NCBI GenBank assembly: GCA_964509125.1
Contig: CAZDVZ010000007.1
Coordinates: 1 to 57,604, forward strand
Length of the DNA stretch: 57,604 nt
DNA from: SIG653 sp964509125
Lineage (GTDB): Bacteria; Bacillota; Clostridia; Oscillospirales; CAG-382
Direction: 5' to 3'
Under the pieces are notes generated by a model. That model did not search any database and was not told the origin of the DNA. It saw nothing but the letters and a program-made list of their open reading frames with translations. Position 1 is the first letter of the stretch, and the number at the start of each line of letters is the position of its first letter. Of this stretch, positions 52,601-57,604 are shown one piece after another. A program made the position numbers and the translations under genes.

Positions 52601-53246
52601 AATACAGGGCTACAATATGTTTGCATATTGCTTTAATAATCCTGTCAATATGAGCGATCCATCCGGCAATTGGCCTAAATGGATAGAGACGGCAGCCAAT
52701 TGGGTGAATAAAAATATAATTCAGCCTGTTGCAAATTTCTTTAGTCCAAGCACTAACACAATTAGCGGACAGTTCCAAGATGGAATATTACGAGGTTCCG
52801 GCTCTCTAACTGGCGGATATAGCGAAATTAATGGACGATTGCAAGTTAATTCTAAAGATAGCAAAAACAACGGAATGTTGGGTGGATTTGCTAAAGTTTC
52901 AACCGGAAATGCATCAGGAAAAATCGGTATTGGAAACAATAATGCAGCACTATCTTTAAAGGGTGTTGGAGACGGATTAACCGCTACTGCTCAAGCAGGT
53001 ATACAATACAAGAATGGAGCGGGCTTGGCAGCAAAGGCAAAGGCTGCAGTTTTATCTGGCCGAGCTACCGCAGAGTTAGAGTTGTTTGGATGGCAAATTG
53101 AATTTGGTGTTTCTGGCGATCTTCTTTCCGTTGGTGCAGAAGCTATGATAGGTGTTTTCCCTAATGAAGGTTTTACAGCCAAAGCAAGTGTCGGTGCAGG
53201 ATTGTTTGGTGCAGGATTTGTATTTAGGGTAAAACCTGCACAATAA
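46617..53246 (+). CDS. Giant secreted Rhs/YD-repeat protein with variable C-terminal tail
   Basis: The 2209-residue protein has a signal peptide (1 to about 33), a region starting FVAVQYAEPVHYLDNGVYAE typical of clostridial Rhs proteins, a DNRLRE-like section (about 345-495), and an Rhs start region (to about 720). Two carbohydrate-binding-like modules begin near 910 (YITNGGFDY) and 1062 (LVQNGTFED). YD repeats, which build the cocoon shell, run from about 1265 to 1955. The Rhs core (RYRGYYYDKETGFYLTGTRY, then YDPEIGRFINAD) ends in NMSDPSGNW near residue 2020. A tail of about 190 residues follows, rich in Gly, Ala and Ser with alternating hydrophobic residues; it matches no nuclease or other enzyme toxin that I know. 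Codon use changes near the core. A small gene lies 14 bases beyond. The protein may deliver the tail to neighbouring cells. Confidence 0.88.
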   Translation: MKIAKKLRFIAIFLSLLLVFYAIPANSLKIIASELLSIEMLSSNADTEISPETSEQTGNDGSQTEAEGGSTEVYVLGEDISKREKNTKHFRMSDGSFVAVQYAEPVHYLDNGVYAEYDNTLTLSSFSANGNVSTTDMNDIAGYTASKNNVSVKFSNSLAQNSLISLSKDGYGVSIIPTVINFNATVSVANPTSKPPSDGKLTLEEASKLATHTSSVKYSGMFSGADLEYVLSGSKLKENIIINSPSTTYVYTFYLDLIGLYAVLNSDGSIYLYGNDTDTIEFVIPAGYMYDAAGKYSKSVAYSLRAAATGKYILTVTADAEWINGGDVTFPVTVDPTIASCNNEYTRESIKISNSTLTTENGSMLGKSGNEEYYQLIKFTSLPTIPSTSRVYEGTVQLSVGEKRDCVVGAYQVLSDWSGFTNVSNFNSGIGDVAFSYVDYSITSYGVFNITQLVKEWYSNTDNHGICFKRIDGAGIVSCALGDNYPQLTIKYIDMKGLEDYWSYSSWGVGASGVANVNLAEGNLILSFDTVSTTDYIMPYMPVLTYDSNLAGKYFNFNNANIPYRSSNAGYGLKWSMDESVVERQVNSGDSLITYYVFCDGDGTEHYFKYDSKTKKIIDEDGLGLEMTVDTSKYVITYPDMSNKTFDIKAETDYIKAGGVLTSVTDRYGNRTTFSVSDSGKVTSISVVPNGSSEVTTLNITYNSSNLVNRILNPDTQKAVMFYYSSTTSGTASAYSGGYIRKIVYAHQTGSTNNSNWNSYMSSGSNQYITVDQMYTFSYSGSYINLVSDITEEKVYEFSMVNGKVIAINEMPGLDFYYGGRQRYFEYGAGYAKVKNPGADDLAYTDDDIISVYTLDDSGRLKNVFSKKADESEVFGGAGYVYENESEDYGDISSVKNNVKNSSLSGGNDANYITNGGFDYNFVNGDNFWIYSNAVVSSLVSGDRKALIEKDSTEDAYISQRVTLAEGAYSLTFDAMVGYNDSTATIYSTLRVQVIDSDGWILLNEILPLSTESVTECATFTVSDNDTVNVKIIAENDDYATKPEKVYVDNIMLSANSSSATYSLVQNGTFEDNVYSTTGALQTEAIMWNFSAKESYTEADSYSYVESEECFGRSVKINGSLRSEKSVYQTVYSNSNGIQADQIKISGYAKSMNFVYGSGSAFRIRVEIQYESSPSNAWEAYDVDFEPTLKEEWQFASQIYNIASEERIVCINVRCEYSYQESSAYFDNISVSLVPRSEQKENYYYTDEKNAYYGLLKATKTGNTTTYYEYDDYKKVVKEVIIKGTTGEIYEYNYVTGTEETYSPTLDWMIVYKFSGVYWWNLEDASADPEADITKTVVSKTEYTTNAYGLVTKIKTYEAVSTSSGITKKSGTLPIITQNTYKTTSGSNVFGALMSTTDTLGKITRYYYDETYGYLLAEINPDGTGMSYGYDGMGRLVRVVPAKYTSSTDTYTEVANSESVEYTYNSAGQIQYIESESTKYVFTYDAMGQLSAILPGEYYTLAEYTYNRYKGKVSNIRYGNGDKVEYVYDSLDRVSEMRYIESDGTVSASYEYQYSNEGNLSRFKNITEGTQNVYTYDELGRLTRVVECAIDDSKSYVDLRTTYNSVGYVSLDRVIVPYSKGSTELKYYGSVGYSYDDVGRLTDATIYTNNCDGEITITYDGLDRVTTRTVEFKKQTTGTTVFNHTVNYGYETNASGTQTSTRMSTYTSELNGTSTTYTVKYDESGYITEIYRNGSIFYDYEYDDQGQLTIFYDGITIYSYSYDDAGNILYRNEDRDLVLDEYTYTYGDSNWGDLLTAYNGNAITYDAMGNPLQYYNGNVFTWEQGRRLSTISNNGTEIATYKYNDEGIRTSKTTQWSNYTYILNGSQIIGETWDDCINIYLYDENGSPVGFQYRYENMASDTFHTYFYEKNVFGDIIAIYDANGVKQVSYSYDAFGNSTETVHVSTTRAKYNNLRYRGYYYDKETGFYLTGTRYYDPEIGRFINADSVIAGVGGSIQGYNMFAYCFNNPVNMSDPSGNWPKWIETAANWVNKNIIQPVANFFSPSTNTISGQFQDGILRGSGSLTGGYSEINGRLQVNSKDSKNNGMLGGFAKVSTGNASGKIGIGNNNAALSLKGVGDGLTATAQAGIQYKNGAGLAAKAKAAVLSGRATAELELFGWQIEFGVSGDLLSVGAEAMIGVFPNEGFTAKASVGAGLFGAGFVFRVKPAQ

Positions 53247-53260
53247 AGGGAGGTTTGACT

Positions 53261-53866
53261 ATGAAAAAAGCAATAAAATATGTTTATGATGCCAATCCAT
53301 TTTTTGTTCATTGCAAAAAGCACTTTTGCCCAAAATGCGGCAAGAAATTGGAACTGCGATATGTTAGCAAAATAGTAAACTCAAAATCTCCCGAAGCAAA
53401 AAATTATGATTTTTCCGTAGGCGACACATTTTTTGTTGGCGATGTTGAATTCAGAACTCGATATTTTTTCTGTAATGGTTGTCAATCCTCAATTTCTTTT
53501 CAGGATATGAAGAAGTATGAAAAAGACAAATGCAAAGCACCTGATGATGGTATTATTTGTGATGAACTTCTTGATGTTAGTAGTTCTGGATTAACAATAA
53601 AATGCAATAACTCTGATATGTTTATTAGTTTTGAGGAATGCGCTAAAAACTACGCTAACGAAAAATCTCTTGAAAATAGTTGTTGTGTTGCAACAAGAGA
53701 CATCACAAAGCTAACTTTTACTTTTTATACTCATCCAAAGATTAAAGTGGTTTTTAAGAAACATTTCTTCAAAGATTTGGTTTCAGGAAAATCTGCAGTT
53801 AGTAAGTTTTTGGAATTGCAGAAGGCGATCAATAAGTATGGATACACCAGTTATGATTTATCATAA
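53261..53866 (+). CDS. Zinc-ribbon protein downstream of Rhs tail, candidate immunity protein
   Basis: The ATG 53261 has GGGAGG 7 bases upstream. The 201-residue cytoplasmic protein has an N-terminal zinc-binding part (HFCPKCGKKLELRY, then FFCNGCQSSISF) and a C-terminal part (DISFEEC-like, then FTFYTHPKIKVVFKKHFFKD) that I do not recognise. There is no signal peptide. Its position directly after an Rhs tail, its own ribosome binding site and its AT-rich codons are what one expects of an immunity gene carried with the tail. That is inference; it could also be an unrelated passenger. A recombinase remnant follows seven bases later on the other strand. Confidence 0.68.
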   Translation: MKKAIKYVYDANPFFVHCKKHFCPKCGKKLELRYVSKIVNSKSPEAKNYDFSVGDTFFVGDVEFRTRYFFCNGCQSSISFQDMKKYEKDKCKAPDDGIICDELLDVSSSGLTIKCNNSDMFISFEECAKNYANEKSLENSCCVATRDITKLTFTFYTHPKIKVVFKKHFFKDLVSGKSAVSKFLELQKAINKYGYTSYDLS

Positions 53867-53872
53867 AGCATA

Positions 53873-54034
53873 TTATATTGTTTTTGCATACTTCCACTCT
53901 ACACTAACCTCTTGCTGTTTTTCGCCATCAACTGTTTCTAAACAACCGATTTCAATTTTTGAAATCAGCTTGTTTAGAATATACGGTGTCAATTCAGTAA
54001 CATTTAAGCAATCCCTGACGGTATCTCTTATAAG
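53873..54034 (-). pseudogene. C-terminal remnant of a serine site-specific recombinase
   Basis: On the minus strand the frame reads LIRDTVRDCLNVTELTPYIL, then NKLISKIEIGCLETVDGEKQ, then QEVSVEWKYAKTI and a stop. This is the C-terminal end (DUF4368-like) of large serine recombinases found in clostridial transposons and phages: the LTPxxLNKLIxKIEIG and VDGEKQQEV blocks are characteristic. Only about 53 codons remain. Upstream the frame runs into a palindromic element, and the catalytic domain is absent. It marks a former mobile element next to the Rhs tail. Confidence 0.72.
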
Positions 54035-54068
54035 ACAGGGTACGGTTCTCTGTCTTTCGGTCCCCTGT
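54035..54068. repeat. REP-like palindrome abutting the recombinase remnant
   Basis: ACAGGGTACGG on the left and the inverse of ACAGGGGACCG on the right form an imperfect hairpin with GTTCTCTGTCTTTC between. Sequences of this ACAGGGGACGGTTCT type recur in many Firmicutes genomes as short palindromic repeats. Only one copy was noticed in this window. Confidence 0.5.
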
Positions 54069-54100
54069 GTTCCCCCGGATTATTTGCTCTACCCTATGGC

Positions 54101-54136
54101 AACAGACTCTATCGTTTAGATAGAGTCTGTTTTTTA
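54101..54136 (+). terminator. Terminator after the Rhs-associated gene
   Basis: A perfect 13-bp stem AACAGACTCTATC (54101-54113) with its inverse at 54119-54131, five-base loop and TTTTATTTT after it. It lies between the recombinase remnant and the convergent mannosidase gene, and points in the plus direction. Confidence 0.88.
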
Positions 54137-54138
54137 TT

Positions 54139-56514
54139 TTAGACCTTTATAATCTTAAATTCGCTTTTTCCGAAAGAAATATTTATCTGCTTTTCAAGCG
54201 CAGGAATTGAAATTGTAGCATTCGTCTCATTGTCGATTGTATTAAAGAGGGTAAGCTCATAGCCGTCATCCTTATGTCTTAACGAAGACAAGATAACATT
54301 ATCATTATCAATCGTTATGAAGCTGCCCATCTTCTCCCCTTCCCCCGACGGAAAGAAGGATATTATTTGCGGTTCTTCATTAAAAATTTGAGCTTGCTTA
54401 TCAACATTCTCTTCGGTTGTAATTCTGAAGAAAAACTGCCTTTCACCCATATCAATATGATTTAAAAACCTATTATGAGGAACAAGTTGCCTTTGCCTGA
54501 TAGGATGCGCAGAATAAACAGGCGTTCTAAGCAAAGAAAGCTTAATAGTGTTATTGGTAAAACTTCCGCCGTATGTACCCTTGTTTAATACATAAAGGTT
54601 ATTTTCATTAGACTTAATTCCGCACCACTTATGGTAAACGGCTTCCTTCTCATCGTTATAAAGAGTCTCGCTTCCAAACGCGGTCTGACCGTATGGTGTG
54701 CCGGAGAAGTTAGTATCAAGCTTATATTTTAACATCACATTAGGCTCATTTGAGTAAATAGTAATATTAACATCAATGTAAGTTCCCATTTTGGGGATAG
54801 TATACTCGATAACGGCATTTGATTTTTTATAGTTAAAAAATGCCTGTATCTTCATTCTTACATCGCCATCTTCAACGACCTTAACATTAGCAAACTTCTC
54901 TTTGGGATAACCTACAAATCCATTTGCCTTGCGGTTACTCATAAGTGAGAATGCGCCTATGCAATCTGCAAATGAATCAACTCGCATACCCCAAGGATCT
55001 TCATTATCCTTATAAACCTCGATCACACCGCTGTTTTTAATAAGGCTTTTTCCATCAACTTCATAACGCTCAATAAGACCTGTTTTCTTACTGATTTGAA
55101 CCTTCATTCGGTCGTTTTCAACAGTTATAAAATTGCCCTTATATTCCTTGATGGGAATATCTTTCTTCTTGAAAACTGTGAGTCGGCAATCGAATCTTGA
55201 AACTGATGAGGGGGCAAGCTTTGCTCTAAAGCTCACCTTGTTTATCCAATCAAGATTGAAGGTGCAGTCTGGCTTTTCATCCTGAGTGGGGACTAAATAG
55301 CCGTCTTCATCATACACCTTAATACAAGTTTTTTCATCCTCATTCCAGTTCTGATTTTGAAGCATAAAGCCAACTTCAAGCTCGGTTTCAATTTCATAGG
55401 GGTGAGGATTGAAAACAAGCAACGGAATTTCACCGTCATTAGCTTCCTTTTGTCCTGCGCAAAGTTTAAAGAATGCCTTAGTATAAAGACGGTCAACAAT
55501 TTCCTCGCCATAGCTCAGTGTTCTAAGACCATCCTCCTCGACTGCTTTTATACCAGAACCAGGAAGAATATCATGGAACTGACAAAAAGCAAGCGCTTTT
55601 TTTGCCTTTTTAAGCTCCTCATAGTCAAATTGAACCTTGCCAGTAGCCTCGGCATAGCTCATAGCCTTTTCTGTTAACGCAAGGCGATTTTCGAGATGTC
55701 GGTTAGCCTGCTTGATTCTTACCATAGAGGTATAGCAACCAACACCCCACGAAATGAGTGATTCGTTAAATCTATCAATAGCTTTTTTATCAACATCAGC
55801 AAAATACTTTTCAGGTGATGAATGAAGGATTTCAACCTTAGACTCTTTTATAAGTTCGTTAATTTCTTCAACATCGATTTTTGAAGGTCCGCCGCCGTGA
55901 TTACCAACGCCCCACAACAGCAGATTTGTATCCTGATAATCCTTTTCAAGGAAATCTCTCACCTTCTTAGCGCCTTCACCCTTAAGGCTTGAGTAGCTGC
56001 TATAGGTGCTATGAAGGATAATTTCACTGCCGTCATAGCCTTCCCATATAAAATCACCTTTAATTTTCCCCGGGCGCATAACTATATAGCTGTCATAACC
56101 TTTTTTGTTGAGTATTTGAACAAGCCCTCTCGAGTGACCGAAGGAGTCAAAGTTTATAGCTGTTTTTGGCTCAACGCCAAATTTTGTCCTGAAGTATTCT
56201 CTGCCTAAATCTATCTGAGAGAGTAAGCTTTCGCCCGAGGTCATAACACAGTCCGGCTGCAAATACCAACCGCCGATAATTGTCCATTTGCCCTCTGATA
56301 CAAGTTTCTTAATACGCTCAAATAGTTGTGGCTCGTGCTCCTCAACCCATTCATAAAGCAACGCTTCATTATGGTTAAAAACAAAACCATCGTGCTTCTC
56401 ACAAATATCCGCCGCTACACGGAAGGTAGAAATAGCCTCTGCAAGCCCCTCATTCCATCGCCAAAGCCACGCAGGGTCAAGATGTGCGTTACAAATCAAA
56501 TGTAGTTTTTTCAC
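54139..56514 (-). CDS. GH38-family alpha-mannosidase
   Basis: The start is GTG 56514, with AAGGAG 8 bases before it; the GTG three codons earlier is adjacent to that site. The 791-residue enzyme has zinc ligands HLDPAWLWRWNEG at the start and NFDSFGHSRG with the likely nucleophile Asp. GGWYLQPDC and LLWGVGNHGGGPS are also conserved in GH38. The C-terminal beta-domains run from about 380 on, and the protein is cytoplasmic (no signal peptide). It hydrolyses alpha-mannosides, perhaps from N-glycans or mannan fragments imported from the gut. It is divergent from an AraC-type regulator that probably controls it. Confidence 0.93.
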   Translation of the reverse strand: MKKLHLICNAHLDPAWLWRWNEGLAEAISTFRVAADICEKHDGFVFNHNEALLYEWVEEHEPQLFERIKKLVSEGKWTIIGGWYLQPDCVMTSGESLLSQIDLGREYFRTKFGVEPKTAINFDSFGHSRGLVQILNKKGYDSYIVMRPGKIKGDFIWEGYDGSEIILHSTYSSYSSLKGEGAKKVRDFLEKDYQDTNLLLWGVGNHGGGPSKIDVEEINELIKESKVEILHSSPEKYFADVDKKAIDRFNESLISWGVGCYTSMVRIKQANRHLENRLALTEKAMSYAEATGKVQFDYEELKKAKKALAFCQFHDILPGSGIKAVEEDGLRTLSYGEEIVDRLYTKAFFKLCAGQKEANDGEIPLLVFNPHPYEIETELEVGFMLQNQNWNEDEKTCIKVYDEDGYLVPTQDEKPDCTFNLDWINKVSFRAKLAPSSVSRFDCRLTVFKKKDIPIKEYKGNFITVENDRMKVQISKKTGLIERYEVDGKSLIKNSGVIEVYKDNEDPWGMRVDSFADCIGAFSLMSNRKANGFVGYPKEKFANVKVVEDGDVRMKIQAFFNYKKSNAVIEYTIPKMGTYIDVNITIYSNEPNVMLKYKLDTNFSGTPYGQTAFGSETLYNDEKEAVYHKWCGIKSNENNLYVLNKGTYGGSFTNNTIKLSLLRTPVYSAHPIRQRQLVPHNRFLNHIDMGERQFFFRITTEENVDKQAQIFNEEPQIISFFPSGEGEKMGSFITIDNDNVILSSLRHKDDGYELTLFNTIDNETNATISIPALEKQINISFGKSEFKIIKV

Positions 56515-56565
56515 TATAAACACTCCTTATAGGTATTCTGCAATCACATTGTAAAAACAAAATGG

Positions 56566-56594
56566 TTGTATTTCTACATTTAATATGATAAAAT
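56566..56594 (+). promoter_or_regulatory. Promoter of the AraC-type regulator
   Basis: TTGTAT, a 17-base spacer and TAAAAT, ending 34 bases before the ATG at 56629. The opposite strand must hold the mannosidase promoter in the same 115-base gap. Confidence 0.6.
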
Positions 56595-56628
56595 TATTAC
56601 ACTATTTTGATATTTGTTGAGGTTCGGT

Positions 56629-57492
56629 ATGAAAAATTATACGCGATTAACCCTTGAAAGAGGCGTTGATATGGAGTCTCAATGCCGTTACCGATATGTT
56701 TTCGGTGCTAATGATATATTCTACCCTCACTGCCATGAATTTTATGAGATATTCATCACCGTAAAAGGTGTTGTTACACATTTGGTGAACGGCATACAAA
56801 CAAAACTCCCCGAAGGAAGCCTTCTGTTTATCCGCCCTGATGATATACACGCCTTTGTTTATGACGAACCCGAGAGCGCAAAAACTGAATATGTTAATTT
56901 GGCCTTCTCTCCCGAAACCGCTAACCAGCTTTTTGAATATCTTTCAAATGATTTTCCTGCGAGCCATTTGCTTTGTTGTGATATGCCACCCACAATCACG
57001 CTTGCCAAAAGCACAAAAAAGCGCTTACTTTCGCAGATAAGCGAGTTAAATACCCTGAATTGGGAAAATAAAAAGGCTCTTAAAATTCGTATGAGAGTTA
57101 TCCTTGCGGAGGTTTTTTCACAATTCTTTTATGAAATTAATAGTTCTAACCGGAAGAGTGATATTCCCCTTTGGCTATTACATACAGTCCGTGATATGGA
57201 GCAGCCAAAAAACTTCATCGCGGGCGCCGATAGAATGATAGAGCTCAGCCAAAAAAGCCACGAGCATCTTTCCAGAAGTATGAAGAGATATTACGGCACA
57301 AGTGTTACGGAATACATAAATGAGCTTCGCATTAATTATGCTGCAAATCTGCTCATTAACACAGACAACTCGATAATAGATATTTGCTTTATCTGTGGTT
57401 TTCAAAACTTAGGATATTTTTATAAAATTTTCAACAAGAGATATTCGGTACCACCGAGAAAGTTTAGAATGCAGCATCAAAACGAATATTGA
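56629..57492 (+). CDS. AraC-family transcriptional regulator
   Basis: The ATG 56629 has GAGG 7 bases before it. The 287-residue protein has an N-terminal cupin-like sensing domain (YPHCHEFYEIFITVKG with conserved histidines, then PEGSLLFIRPDDIHAF) and two C-terminal helix-turn-helix units (SQKSHEHLSRSMKRYYGTSV and SIIDICFICGFQNLGYFYKI). Such proteins activate sugar-use genes upon ligand binding. Its partners are probably the divergent mannosidase and the gene starting at 57573. Confidence 0.93.
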   Translation: MKNYTRLTLERGVDMESQCRYRYVFGANDIFYPHCHEFYEIFITVKGVVTHLVNGIQTKLPEGSLLFIRPDDIHAFVYDEPESAKTEYVNLAFSPETANQLFEYLSNDFPASHLLCCDMPPTITLAKSTKKRLLSQISELNTLNWENKKALKIRMRVILAEVFSQFFYEINSSNRKSDIPLWLLHTVRDMEQPKNFIAGADRMIELSQKSHEHLSRSMKRYYGTSVTEYINELRINYAANLLINTDNSIIDICFICGFQNLGYFYKIFNKRYSVPPRKFRMQHQNEY

Positions 57493-57510
57493 CTAAATTT
57501 TAGATACTAC

Positions 57511-57539
57511 TTGAAAGTTCCAAACTTTCTATATATAAT
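57511..57539 (+). promoter_or_regulatory. Promoter with palindrome overlapping the -35 region
   Basis: TTGAAA, a 17-base spacer and TATAAT. An inverted repeat GAAAGTT-CCA-AACTTTC (57513-57529) covers part of the -35 box and spacer, and could be an operator. Confidence 0.62.
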
Positions 57540-57572
57540 ATTATGTATGATAAATATTAAGGAGAATGTGCT

Positions 57573-57604
57573 TTGATTAATGATGCTTCCTCCGCCGGTG
57601 TTCA
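57573..57604 (+). CDS. Start of a gene cut by the window edge
   Basis: TTG at 57573 follows AAGGAG by 12 bases and begins an open frame MINDASSAGV that runs off the window. Other starts nearby are closed by stops within a few codons. Too little is present to name it; a sugar-related gene is likely from context. Confidence 0.45.
   Translation, partial: MINDASSAGV

Noticed and set aside
52657..53246. Reading the Rhs tail as a nuclease or deaminase toxin
   Set aside because: No His-Asn-His, restriction-like or zinc-deaminase motif is seen; the tail is Gly/Ala-rich with alternating small residues.
53838..54119. A 93-codon plus-strand frame beyond the Rhs-associated gene
   Set aside because: It overlaps the end of that gene and is antisense to the recombinase remnant; it has no ribosome site and no pattern.

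Overview
The window looks like chromosome from an uncultured anaerobic, low-GC Gram-positive bacterium of the class Clostridia, perhaps an Oscillospiraceae or related gut or rumen lineage. The grounds are strong AGGAGG-type ribosome binding sites, SigA-type promoters, type IV pilus genes without an outer-membrane secretin, a dockerin-bearing secreted enzyme, a small DUF6774-like protein, a DUF624/YesL protein and paired U32 proteins. No tRNA, rRNA, CRISPR array or intact insertion sequence was seen. All names come from reading motifs; no database search was possible.

Layout. (1) 1-604: 3' end of GTP-type PEP carboxykinase. (2) 750-6537, minus strand: a tight six-gene operon behind a perfect promoter, encoding a TerY-like vWA protein, PP2C phosphatase, Ser/Thr kinase, zinc-finger/coiled-coil membrane protein, four-TM protein and stand-alone TerY-C-like zinc ribbon. 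This is a version of the predicted TerY-P phosphorylation triad. (3) 7071-9527: secreted C39-like peptidase with ricin-like repeats and a dockerin. (4) 9686-11713, minus: SGNH hydrolase and a ParB/Noc-like protein without ParA. (5) 11984-27477: a complete Gram-positive type IV pilus locus (pilB, pilT, pilC, major pilin, pilD, a pilin-headgroup lipoprotein, fused pilMN, pilO, four minor pilins), followed by an NYN-domain gene. (6) 28510-34227, minus: two small helical proteins, then mutS-mutL. (7) 34432-46188: housekeeping genes (flavin reductase, nagB, PHP phosphatase, Lrp-type regulator, aminotransferases, proC, membrane proteins, two U32 proteins). (8) 46617-54131: a 2209-residue secreted Rhs/YD-repeat protein with a variable tail, a small gene behind it, and the broken end of a serine recombinase. 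(9) 54139-57604: GH38 alpha-mannosidase, divergent AraC-type regulator, and the start of another gene.

How the genes work together. In the pilus locus PilB extends, PilT retracts, PilC is the platform, PilD processes prepilins, PilMN and PilO form the inner alignment complex, and the minor pilins with the GspK/PilX-like protein probably form the tip. Hairpins after the major pilin, ahead of the minor pilins and at the end probably set relative expression. The oddest gene lies between pilD and pilMN: a predicted lipoprotein whose outer domain is a close copy of the major pilin headgroup, with the pilin membrane helix replaced by a lipoprotein signal peptide and an acidic linker. I regard this as the best candidate for an undescribed component. 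The TerY-P operon and the Rhs tail with its neighbouring recombinase remnant are the next most interesting regions.
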